From Alphaproteobacteria bacterium (GTDB taxonomy: Bacteria > Pseudomonadota > Alphaproteobacteria > Rhodospirillales > Rhodospirillaceae): a stretch of DNA of 41,086 nucleotides. The stretch's first letter is position 1, and each line of letters starts with the position of its first letter. The notes under the pieces are model-generated. The model did not search any database and had not been told where the DNA came from. It was given only the letters and a program-made list of their open reading frames with translations. The translations under genes were made by a program, and so were the position numbers. Positions 8,401-15,837 of this stretch are shown in pieces. The stretch covers positions 1 through 41,086 of the forward strand of contig WLXB01000016.1 in assembly GCA_012103295.1 (NCBI GenBank), written 5' to 3'.

Positions 8401-9333
8401 ATGATGCGACTCCGCACCCTCACCTCCGGGCTCGGGCTAGCGATTCTTATGGCCACATCTGCGTCTTCGGCTGCCGACAGCTTTAAAGACTGCGCCGACT
8501 GCCCAGAAATGATCGCCATCCCATCCGGCAAAGCCATTTTGGGTTCCGAGCCGTGGATCGCAGACCGCAAACGTATTGAAGGGCCAATTCGGGAAGTTAC
8601 GATTGCATACACCCTGGCCATCGCAAAAACGGAGGCGACCCGGAGCGAATACCGCGCTTTTATTGAAGCCACTGGCTATCAAACATCCAGCGAACCGGGC
8701 CGTGAGGGCTGCAACACCAGAACCTACGACGGCGTACTGGGTTTTGTTCGCGATCACACGTGGGACGCTCCGGGTGATGATCAACGGGAAGATCATCCGG
8801 TGACCTGCACCAGCTGGGCCGATGCCCATGCCTACGCATCCTGGTTGGCCGAAACCACAGGCAAGCCATACCGGTTGTTATCGTCAACGGAGTTCGAATA
8901 CGCCACCCGCGCCGGTACGCGCGGCCCTTGGTTCTGGGGTACGAGCAATGCTGACGCTTGTGCATACGCTAACGTCGCAGACTCGACTTTTCGCCGCCTA
9001 TACGATTACCAGCCACTGTTTGCGTGCGATGATAATCACGAGCGCACGTCACCAGTCGGTAGTTATCAGCCTAATCCTTGGGGCCTATACGATATGTTGG
9101 GCAACGCGTGGGAATGGACGGAAGATTGTGTCCATACTGACATGCGCAAAGTACCAACTGATGGCCGCGCATGGCGTGAAGAAGATGAAGGGGACTGCAC
9201 GAAACATATCCCGCGCGGTGGGTCCTGGATGTCAGGGACCGACTGGGTGCGCGCTGCAGCTCAAGCGGGTGACCCCACCTTGTACCACAGCCAGATATTA
9301 GGCTTTAGAGTTGCGGTAACTTTAGATGAATAA
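8401..9333 (+). CDS. Exported SUMF1-domain (FGE-sulfatase fold) protein, copy A
   Basis: This 310-residue protein has a Sec signal (cleavage likely after SASSA) followed by DCADCPEMIAIPSGKAILG, the usual opening of exported SUMF1 domains. Later landmarks are CTSWADAHAYASWLAETTGK, STEFEYATRAGTRGPWFWG, NPWGLYDMLGNAWEWTEDC and RGGSW...GFRVA. True formylglycine-generating enzymes have a cysteine pair just after RGGS; here the stretch is RGGSWMSGTDWVRAAAQ with no cysteine, so that chemistry is unlikely. The start at 8401 aligns with copy B and sits eight bases after AGGAA; an ATG at 8395 is possible. It is a near neighbour and close paralogue of copy B, roughly three quarters identical by eye. Confidence 0.85.
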   Translation: MMRLRTLTSGLGLAILMATSASSAADSFKDCADCPEMIAIPSGKAILGSEPWIADRKRIEGPIREVTIAYTLAIAKTEATRSEYRAFIEATGYQTSSEPGREGCNTRTYDGVLGFVRDHTWDAPGDDQREDHPVTCTSWADAHAYASWLAETTGKPYRLLSSTEFEYATRAGTRGPWFWGTSNADACAYANVADSTFRRLYDYQPLFACDDNHERTSPVGSYQPNPWGLYDMLGNAWEWTEDCVHTDMRKVPTDGRAWREEDEGDCTKHIPRGGSWMSGTDWVRAAAQAGDPTLYHSQILGFRVAVTLDE

Positions 9334-9390
9334 AAAGATGCCCGGTACGGACGAACGATATCCAATCATCTTCATGAAAGAAGAGCTAAA

Positions 9391-10320
9391 ATGACGCGAC
9401 TCCGCAGCCTGGTCTCTGGCATTGGCATAGCCATTCTAGTCAGCACATCAACATACGCCGCAGACGGCTTCACGGACTGTGACGACTGCCCTGAGATGAT
9501 CACAATTCCATCTGGCAAAGCCATTCTGGGCACTGAACCTTGGGCCGCAAACCGCAAGGGCGGCGATGGGCCAATTCGAGAGGTCACCATCGCCTATACT
9601 TTGTCGGTTGCAAAAACCGAAACGACCCGCGCCCAGTACCGGGCATTCATTGAAGCCACCGGGTACCAAACGCCAAATGAGCCGGGTCGAGAAGGCTGCA
9701 ACATATGGACCTTTGATCGCGTGCTCGGTTTTGTTCGTGATCACAACTGGGATGCGCCGGGCTTTGACCAACGCGAAGACCACCCCGCCATTTGCATCAG
9801 CGGCGTTGATGCCGAGGCTTATGCCGCATGGCTGGCAGAAACGACGGGTAAACCCTATCGGCTGTTGTCTTCGACAGAATTCGAATACGCCACGCGCGCC
9901 GGCACCCGCGGGCCGTGGTTCTGGGGCTCCAGCAACGCCGACGCCTGTACTTTTGCCAACATTGCCGACTCAACGTTCCGCCGCTTGTATGATTACGCCC
10001 CGGTGTTTGCTTGTGACGATGCCCAAGAACGCACGGCTCCCGTTGGCAGCTACAAGCCTAATCCTTGGGGCTTACACGATATGCTAGGCAACGCCTGGGA
10101 GTGGACTGCAGATTGCGTCCATTCAGCCATGAACAAAGTACCGACAGACGGCAGCACGTGGCGCGGCGAAGACGATGGCGACTGTACCAAGCGTGTCCCA
10201 CGTGGCGGTTCGTGGGCATCGGGCACGGATTGGGTGCGCGCAGCAGCTCAGGCCGCCGATGGCGCGCTGTATCATAGTCAGCTTTTGGGATTTAGGGTGG
10301 CGTTGACCGTAGACGAATAA
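9391..10320 (+). CDS. Exported SUMF1-domain protein, copy B
   Basis: The 309-residue product starts MTRLRSLVSGIGIAILVS, a Sec signal, then DCDDCPEMITIPSGKAILG. It follows copy A by 57 bases in the same direction and is clearly a tandem duplicate. It differs from its relatives at the usual CxSW motif, which here reads CISGVDAEAYAAWLAE, so the tryptophan is lost. The C-terminal region RGGSWASGTDWVRAAAQ again lacks the catalytic cysteines of formylglycine-generating enzyme. AAGAAGAG lies upstream of the ATG. It ends convergent with a small membrane-protein gene 19 bases away. Function is unknown; a binding or scaffold role, or a non-FGE oxidative modification, are both possible. Confidence 0.85.
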   Translation: MTRLRSLVSGIGIAILVSTSTYAADGFTDCDDCPEMITIPSGKAILGTEPWAANRKGGDGPIREVTIAYTLSVAKTETTRAQYRAFIEATGYQTPNEPGREGCNIWTFDRVLGFVRDHNWDAPGFDQREDHPAICISGVDAEAYAAWLAETTGKPYRLLSSTEFEYATRAGTRGPWFWGSSNADACTFANIADSTFRRLYDYAPVFACDDAQERTAPVGSYKPNPWGLHDMLGNAWEWTADCVHSAMNKVPTDGSTWRGEDDGDCTKRVPRGGSWASGTDWVRAAAQAADGALYHSQLLGFRVALTVDE

Positions 10321-10339
10321 GAAATAAAGGCGAACCGGA

Positions 10340-10576
10340 CTACTTGCGTTTGGCAGGCTTCATCACTTCGCCGGCGGAGACCATTGTTCCCGCTGAAAAG
10401 AGACAGGCCAGAACAATCACCGGAACGGGATCATCCAAGCTGGCCAACAGCACGCCACCACACATAAAGAAACCGGTGACGCAGCTTACGCAAACGACTC
10501 CCATGGTCAGGCTTTCAATCCATGAGCAGACAGCTTGACTGGTGCCGTCGGGCTTTTTGTTTCGTGCGTTACTCAT
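10340..10576 (-). CDS. Small two-helix membrane protein, unrecognised
   Basis: The product is about 78 residues: a charged N-terminus (MSNARNKKPDG), then two hydrophobic segments, MGVVCVSCVTGFFMCGGVLL and VIVLACLFSAGTMVSAG, and a basic tail KPAKRK. The start at 10576 is chosen because AGAGGATGAG precedes it at about the right distance; an upstream in-frame ATG at 10654 is less likely. I do not recognise the family. It lies downstream of the flavin amine oxidase in the same direction, separated by about 220 bases, and converges on SUMF1 copy B. Confidence 0.55.
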   Translation of the reverse strand: MSNARNKKPDGTSQAVCSWIESLTMGVVCVSCVTGFFMCGGVLLASLDDPVPVIVLACLFSAGTMVSAGEVMKPAKRK

Positions 10577-10733
10577 CGTCTCATCCTCTGACCCAATTCC
10601 GGGTCTTGTTTTTTGTGCGCCGTCTTTCACATCAGTGACGCAGCGGGACATCAACGCGCGTGCCCAGCTTCGGGTTGCAAAGCCCTTTGGGGATATGCGC
10701 GTATAAGGAGTCTGACGGGAAAAGGTTAACAGC

Positions 10734-10760
10734 CGGTTTCCTGAGAAAACCGCAGTTTTA
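10734..10760. terminator. Hairpin in the gap below the amine oxidase gene
   Basis: CGGTTT (10734-10739), a 7-base loop and AAACCG (10747-10752) form a 6-bp stem; on the plus strand CAGTTTT follows. It lies 48-67 bases beyond the stop of the minus-strand amine oxidase gene, where a terminator would be expected, but the minus-strand tail is not a clean T run. The rest of the 10577-10800 gap shows nothing I can name. Confidence 0.3.
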
Positions 10761-10800
10761 AGAGGGTTTTCGGCCGTTGGGCAGCGCTGGAGACGGGGTT

Positions 10801-12234
10801 TTACCCCAACTGATCAAGCACTTCGAAAGCCGCGCGCTCACCGGATTCCATCGCCCCTTCAAGGCCACGGGTGGATTGAGACGTGTGCTCGCCGGCAAAG
10901 TGAATCACGCCAGCCGGTCGCGCCATACTCTCTTTATACTTAGCGATCATCCCCGGACGCCAATAGGCGTACATACCACCGGCGTAAGGATCATTGGACC
11001 AGGACCAAGAGCGTGCCACCCGCACTTTGCCCCTGGCCGCGGGACGCGCTGCAACCAAATCAGCGATCAATCGCGCCTCCGCTTGTTCTTTGCTCATGCG
11101 ATTAAGGAACGATGCCAGCCGACCGGTGGAGAATACATACATGCCAACCGCTTCACCGTTGTCGGTCTGCGGACCCATGCGGCCCGGGGTGGTATCCATC
11201 CACATCCCGGCGGGCAGCCCATCGTTTTCCCAATAGGGCGCATCAGTTTCGATAAACGCATGGAAACATGATCCGTACGGTAGTGTTTGAATCGCTTCCG
11301 CTTGCACGCCGGTGACCGGCGGATCAAAGGATACGAATTTCAAGGCCGAGAATGGCAGCGTGACAACGCAGCGCTTGCCGGTGAAGACGCGACCGTCTTG
11401 CGCCACCACTTCAACGCCTGCGCCGCCCGTGCGGATACCGGCGATCGGAGTGCTTTTGTGAATGGCGCCGCTCAATGATGCAGCCATGGCGTTGACCAAA
11501 CTGGAATTGCCGCCTTCAATTTTCCAGAAATTAGGCGGCTCCGGCTCGGACTGTGACTTCGCAAAATTCCACACGTGCATCATATGCACCGACGACAATT
11601 CATCGATGGTGTGGCCATAGCCCGGATTCGTGTCCATGCCGAGGCGGATTTCCGCCTCGCTGTACCCGTTGGCCAGCATCATATCGCGCAGGGAAACATC
11701 GCGTGCGGTGATATCCGGTTCCCACCAGGACTCCAAATCATCGAACAGGCTGTACTTATCAATCATGCGGAAGCGGTAAGCCGCGGGCGTCAAAGTGCGA
11801 GCGTCACCCTGGAACGGGTTCAACGCATGATCGGCCCACTCTTCATTGCGAATGCTCGTGCCCTTGATGTGGATATGACTGCCGAACCCACTGAACTGGG
11901 CGGGAGACTTTTTCACTCCAAGGCGATCACAGAAATCGATAAAGCGGGCATACATCGCACCAACCGACGACCCACCTGCTTCAGGCTGTCCCGGCAGATC
12001 GGTCATGGTGTAGCAGCGTCCGCCTATGCGGTCTTTGGCCTCAACGATGGTGGTCGAATAGCCTTCGCTCTCAAGCCAGCTGGCGGCAGTCAAACCAGAT
12101 AAACCCGCCCCCACAATAATGACGTCCGCGGTGTCTGCTGCGCGCGCGCGCGTCGACCGCAAGCCCGTGGCCAAAGCCGTCCCCGCCAATAGGCCAAGGC
12201 TGGTTCGTCGGGAAAGAAACGGGTTAGCCGTCAT
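10801..12234 (-). CDS. Tat-exported flavin monoamine oxidase family protein
   Basis: This 477-residue FAD enzyme of the amine oxidase family begins with a twin-arginine signal, FLSRRTSLGLLAG (residues 6-18), ending near ARA. The dinucleotide-binding motif is VGAGLSG (41-47) with the acidic end IVEAKDRIGGR (63-73). The C-terminal FAD contact is IHFAGEHTSQSTRGLEGAMESG. Relatives oxidise primary or secondary amines or amino acids to imines with release of peroxide; the substrate here is unknown. The start at 12234 follows GGAG at nine bases; the longer in-frame starts upstream have no ribosome site and would place the twin arginines far from the N-terminus. It lies directly downstream of three SUMF1 genes. 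Confidence 0.88.
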   Translation of the reverse strand: MTANPFLSRRTSLGLLAGTALATGLRSTRARAADTADVIIVGAGLSGLTAASWLESEGYSTTIVEAKDRIGGRCYTMTDLPGQPEAGGSSVGAMYARFIDFCDRLGVKKSPAQFSGFGSHIHIKGTSIRNEEWADHALNPFQGDARTLTPAAYRFRMIDKYSLFDDLESWWEPDITARDVSLRDMMLANGYSEAEIRLGMDTNPGYGHTIDELSSVHMMHVWNFAKSQSEPEPPNFWKIEGGNSSLVNAMAASLSGAIHKSTPIAGIRTGGAGVEVVAQDGRVFTGKRCVVTLPFSALKFVSFDPPVTGVQAEAIQTLPYGSCFHAFIETDAPYWENDGLPAGMWMDTTPGRMGPQTDNGEAVGMYVFSTGRLASFLNRMSKEQAEARLIADLVAARPAARGKVRVARSWSWSNDPYAGGMYAYWRPGMIAKYKESMARPAGVIHFAGEHTSQSTRGLEGAMESGERAAFEVLDQLG

Positions 12235-12452
12235 AGTCTTGATCTCCATGGCCGGCGCGTTAGACCGGTTCGAACGGTACGACATAAAGCCGCCCCATAG
12301 AACTACATATGAATTCTATGCCTTACGGCACAATCTTCATCTGTACTCGTTTGTTAAAATTCTAGCCCCCTGATTCAAAAGGAGAGTTTTTTAAACACCC
12401 CTTCGTGCATGGGCTCGTTCCTCGTGATTCTCACTTTTCTTTTCTTGGTTGA

Positions 12453-13871
12453 TCAGCCGCCTGAGTCGACTTGCTGCACGTTAATCCGCGTGCCGTCCGG
12501 CGAATACACCGTACCCTCATACCCGACCACGCTTGTCATCTGCCCCGACAGACGCGACGGCCGAGACGCAATTTGCACACCCATAGATTCTAACTTCTCA
12601 AAGGTCGCGAAAATGTCTGGCACTTTAACCACTAGCAACGACTCCCCGGCGCGCGGGCGCTGCGCGCCAACCCGCTCAATCGGTGCAAACTCGTCACCGC
12701 TTGAGCCAAGTAACCCGATCATCGGGCCGGCTCCTCCGGCAGGGGTCATCATGACAAAGTGTGCGCGATTACCTTCGTCTAAGTTGAGCGAACCCGCCGT
12801 TTCCTCACCACCGAACTGGTCGTCCTCAAAGGTCACGCGATAGCCCATCGCCTCAGACCAAAACGACTTCGAGAGCTCGACATCAGATGTAAATAACGTC
12901 ATGCGGCGAATGCTGCCGCCGTCGCCGACCTCACCGCCAGTGCCGAGATCCCGCGCCACGCGAAAACCAAACTGAGTGTTGCGCTTTTCAATCGGATCAC
13001 GTCCGGGCCAGGCAATACGATTGCGTTCCGGAGCAGAAAGCCAGCCGCCTCCGCGCGTCGTGTGCCGGTCGCACCCGACGTCCCATGTCCAAGCCGAGCC
13101 ATCGCGAGGGCGACCAATATGCGTTGCCGCCCAGCAATCTTCCGTCCACTCCCAAACGTTGCCGATCATGTCGTACAGACCAAAAGCGTTGGGCTTAAAT
13201 TGCCCAACAGGCGCAAGGTCTGCATGACCGTCGCGGCACGTAGCGGGGAACCAAGGAAACGGATACTCTTCGGCGCCATCAAGATCGAATGTATTGGCCC
13301 AAGCGCACGCCTCGCCGGAACTGTTGCCCCAAAACCGGGATGTCGTTGTTCCTGCGCGCGCCGCATATTCCCATTCCGCTTCACTCAACAACCGGTAACG
13401 CTTGCCTGTGATTTGGGCCAGCCAACCGACATAGGCTTTGGCATCGTTCCATGACACGCAACCAACCGGATGCTCGTCTTTGACCCGCTTGGGCTGGCGA
13501 CGGTCCTGCCAGTTTGCTGTGGGATCATCGTTAAACCCGATGTCGTCGTCCCAAACCCTGCATTCGTCTTCGACCACATGCCCAGTTGCTTCAACGAAGC
13601 TCTCAAACTGGCCGTGGGTGACTTCGAACCGGCCAGCGGCAAACATGTAGTCGATTGTGATTTTTACTTGCGGGCCTTCGCCACGGCTGAGATCAACTTC
13701 GCGGTCACTAATCGGTGTTCCCATCAGAAAGGTGCCTCTCGGGATCACCACGAGTTCGGGACAGTCGTCACAGTCTTTGATGACGTCGCCGACGCTTGAC
13801 CCGTTGCCTGACTGCGCATGCGCAATCGATGAAAAGAGCAGCGCTGCCACCAGAACTAAAAACCGACTCAT
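12453..13871 (-). CDS. Exported SUMF1 domain fused to a VOC domain
   Basis: The 472-residue product starts MSRFLVLVAALLFSSIAHAQ, a Sec signal. Residues about 30-305 form a SUMF1 domain: DCDDCPELVVIPRGTFLMG, CVSWNDAKAYVGWLAQ, SEAEWEYAARAGT, NAFGLYDMIGNVWEWTEDC and RGGGW...FGFRVARDL. After a Gly-rich linker, residues about 320-470 form a VOC domain (RRMTLFTSDVELSKSFW, GYRVTFEDDQF, and the closing VYSPDGTRINVQQVD). The pairing is unusual. The first VOC strand has no histidine where metal-binding members do. Neither FGE catalytic cysteine is present. ATG 13871 follows GGGAGAGGA; an alternative ATG at 13886 would overlap the upstream stop as ATGA. It is the third gene of a coupled trio. Confidence 0.85.
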   Translation of the reverse strand: MSRFLVLVAALLFSSIAHAQSGNGSSVGDVIKDCDDCPELVVIPRGTFLMGTPISDREVDLSRGEGPQVKITIDYMFAAGRFEVTHGQFESFVEATGHVVEDECRVWDDDIGFNDDPTANWQDRRQPKRVKDEHPVGCVSWNDAKAYVGWLAQITGKRYRLLSEAEWEYAARAGTTTSRFWGNSSGEACAWANTFDLDGAEEYPFPWFPATCRDGHADLAPVGQFKPNAFGLYDMIGNVWEWTEDCWAATHIGRPRDGSAWTWDVGCDRHTTRGGGWLSAPERNRIAWPGRDPIEKRNTQFGFRVARDLGTGGEVGDGGSIRRMTLFTSDVELSKSFWSEAMGYRVTFEDDQFGGEETAGSLNLDEGNRAHFVMMTPAGGAGPMIGLLGSSGDEFAPIERVGAQRPRAGESLLVVKVPDIFATFEKLESMGVQIASRPSRLSGQMTSVVGYEGTVYSPDGTRINVQQVDSGG

Positions 13872-13882
13872 ATTCCTCTCCC

Positions 13883-14812
13883 TCATTTCAACTCGCGGAC
13901 CAATCGAAACCCGAGATCGTTGCCTCGCCCATCTGGGTTACCACTAGCGCGGCGCGCCGGTCGGACATTTGTCGGCCGGCTATACCAGCCGCCGCCCCGA
14001 ACAACACGGCGCTCACATCCGCCGCCCCAAACCCATGCTCTTTCGTCAGGCGGGCGACCCCAGTAGCTGGTCGTATAACAATCCTGCACCCGTTCCCATA
14101 GATTGCCCATCATGTCGTATAGACCATACGCACTGGGAGCGAAGCTGGCGACCGGCGCGACATCTGCGTAACCGTCGTTGCAACGAGCATAAGGCCAAGC
14201 AAACGTGTAGTCCTTTTGAGATTCACCGTCATAGGCGTTGGCGTGTTCGCAGGTCAGCGACAGCGAAACACCTTCAAAGGAATTATTCGCCCCCCAGGGC
14301 CGGGGTGCCGTTGTTCCGGCGCGGGCGGCATATTCCCACTCTGACTCTGACGGAAGGCGATACATCTCTCCCGTGCGTTCGCTCAGCCAATCCGCATAGG
14401 CAACACTGGCAGCAAAATCGATACAGGACACAGGGTGATCGTCTTTGACCCGACGCGGCTGGACAGGCTTCCGCCAACCGGCCTCCGGGTCCTCAAAGTT
14501 GCCATCACGGATGACATCGCAGCCGTCACCCGCCTGGTATCCGGTGGCTTCTATAAAGGCACGAAAGTGTCCAATCGTGACCTCCGTTTCTCCGATCGCA
14601 AAGGCTGAGCGAATAGAGATACCGATCGGCGGGCCTTCGCCTGACTCTTCATTCACTTCATACGCGCCAATTGGCGTCCCCATGACAAAATTGCCGACCG
14701 GAATGACAACCATGCGCGGGCAGTCTGCACAATCCTGAATAACGTCGCCCGGCTCCTGCGCAGAGGCGGCAGTTACAGTGAATAAGGCAAAGAAGCCGAT
14801 GATGCTTTTCAT
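13883..14812 (-). CDS. Exported SUMF1-domain protein, copy D
   Basis: This 309-residue protein has the Sec signal MKSIIGFFALFTVTAASAQ. The mature domain runs from DCADCPRMVVIPVGNFVMG through CIDFAASVAYADWLSERTG (the usual CxSW is changed to CIDF), SESEWEYAARAGT and NLWERVQDC to RGGGWYSRPTNVRPARRAS and LGFRLVREL. No cysteine follows RGGGW, unlike true formylglycine-generating enzymes. GGAG precedes the ATG by six bases, and the start overlaps the TGA of the upstream SUMF1 gene as ATGA. It forms the middle gene of a translationally coupled trio. A charge-rich C-terminus distinguishes it from the neighbours. The role is unknown. Confidence 0.85.
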   Translation of the reverse strand: MKSIIGFFALFTVTAASAQEPGDVIQDCADCPRMVVIPVGNFVMGTPIGAYEVNEESGEGPPIGISIRSAFAIGETEVTIGHFRAFIEATGYQAGDGCDVIRDGNFEDPEAGWRKPVQPRRVKDDHPVSCIDFAASVAYADWLSERTGEMYRLPSESEWEYAARAGTTAPRPWGANNSFEGVSLSLTCEHANAYDGESQKDYTFAWPYARCNDGYADVAPVASFAPSAYGLYDMMGNLWERVQDCYTTSYWGRPPDERAWVWGGGCERRVVRGGGWYSRPTNVRPARRASGNPDGRGNDLGFRLVRELK

Positions 14813-15750
14813 GGCGCACTCCGCTCGGCCAGCGAGATATCACGGGCAACGCGGAAGCCACCGAAGTCAAAGCGATGGGTCGCGTTAGCATCGCCATGAT
14901 AGCCCGGGCGAATGCGAGCCACTGACGTCATCCAGCCGCCGCCACGTTGAATGATCCGGGCGCACCCGCCTTCCCAGAGCCAAGCGCTTCCGTCTTTAGG
15001 GCGGCCGATGTGAGACTTAGTGGCGCAATCTTCAGCGAACTCCCAAACGTTGCCCAGCATGTCGTATAGGCCAAACGCGTTAGGTTTAAGTGAGCCCACC
15101 GGAGCTACACCTTCAAAGCCATCGCGGCAGGCCATGTGCGTCCAGGCCAACGGATAACGCTCAACGCTGTCTAGGTCGTAAGCGTTAACCCAGGCGCATC
15201 CTTGATGAGGATTGTTGCCCCAAGGGTAAAGCGCGTCTGATCCAGCCCGCGCCGCGTATTCCCATTCCGCTTCGGTGGGTAGGCGATAGGCGAGGCCAGT
15301 CTTCTCAGCAAGCCACGAAACATAAGCCTTGGCGTCCTGCCATGAGACACAACTCACAGGGTGGTGCGGTTTTGGTTTCGCCGGAACTCCTGGGCGCTTC
15401 CAGGTGCGGTCGTCGTCGTCATCGTAGCGTTGCAGCTTGTCGTTCCAGACGCGACACCGGACCGTCGGTTCAAACCCCACGTCATTAGCGAACGCCGTGA
15501 ACTCACCACGGGTGACCTCAAAGCGTCCGATGGCAAAAGCTTTGGGAATTGTCATCTGGACGGGTGGTTGCTCGCCCGTTTCGTTGTCAACCGGTACACC
15601 GAGCGGAGTCCCCATACGATACTCACCGGCTGGCACCACCACCAAATCCGGACAAAATTCACAATCTGTAAGAATGTCGCCGGGTTCAGCGCGTGCCGAT
15701 AGCGGCACCCATGACGCCAAAACAATTAGCAGAGCCGCAACTGCTTTCAC
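14809..15750 (-). CDS. Exported SUMF1-domain protein, copy E
   Basis: The 313-residue product begins at a GTG (15750) with the Sec signal MKAVAALLIVLASWVPLSARA. The mature domain shows DCEFCPDLVVVPAGEYRMG, CVSWQDAKAYVSWLAEKTG, TEAEWEYAARAGSDALYPWG, NAFGLYDMLGNVWEFAEDC and RGGGWMTSVARIRPGYH...FGGFRVARD. As in the other copies, the segment after RGGGW lacks the two FGE cysteines. It is the first gene of the ATGA-coupled trio. It lies 87 bases downstream of the molybdenum hydroxylase gene, separated by two perfect hairpins. GGGGGT a few bases upstream is the likely ribosome site. Confidence 0.85.
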   Translation of the reverse strand: MKAVAALLIVLASWVPLSARAEPGDILTDCEFCPDLVVVPAGEYRMGTPLGVPVDNETGEQPPVQMTIPKAFAIGRFEVTRGEFTAFANDVGFEPTVRCRVWNDKLQRYDDDDDRTWKRPGVPAKPKPHHPVSCVSWQDAKAYVSWLAEKTGLAYRLPTEAEWEYAARAGSDALYPWGNNPHQGCAWVNAYDLDSVERYPLAWTHMACRDGFEGVAPVGSLKPNAFGLYDMLGNVWEFAEDCATKSHIGRPKDGSAWLWEGGCARIIQRGGGWMTSVARIRPGYHGDANATHRFDFGGFRVARDISLAERSAP

Positions 15751-15764
15751 TCAGCACCCCCATT

Positions 15765-15823
15765 GAGGCACACGTTTCTGTGCCTCGTTACAGCGAGTTT
15801 AGAGAAGACCTCCGCAACTCGCT
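15765..15823 (-). terminator. Two successive perfect hairpins between hydroxylase and SUMF1 genes
   Basis: The first inverted repeat is GAGGCACA (15765-15772), loop 6, TGTGCCTC (15779-15786). The second is AGCGAGTT (15792-15799), loop 16, AACTCGCT (15816-15823). Both have perfect 8-bp stems. No T run follows on the minus strand, so a standard intrinsic terminator is doubtful. They may stabilise an mRNA end, pause transcription, or mark processing between the two genes. Confidence 0.4.
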
Positions 15824-15837
15824 ATAGGGTCTAGGAC

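Noticed and set aside
8401-15750. Annotating the SUMF1 proteins as formylglycine-generating enzymes or EgtB
   Set aside because: The FGE cysteine pair is absent, no sulfatase gene is in the window, and no EgtB-type DinB domain with its HxxxHxE iron site precedes the SUMF1 domain.
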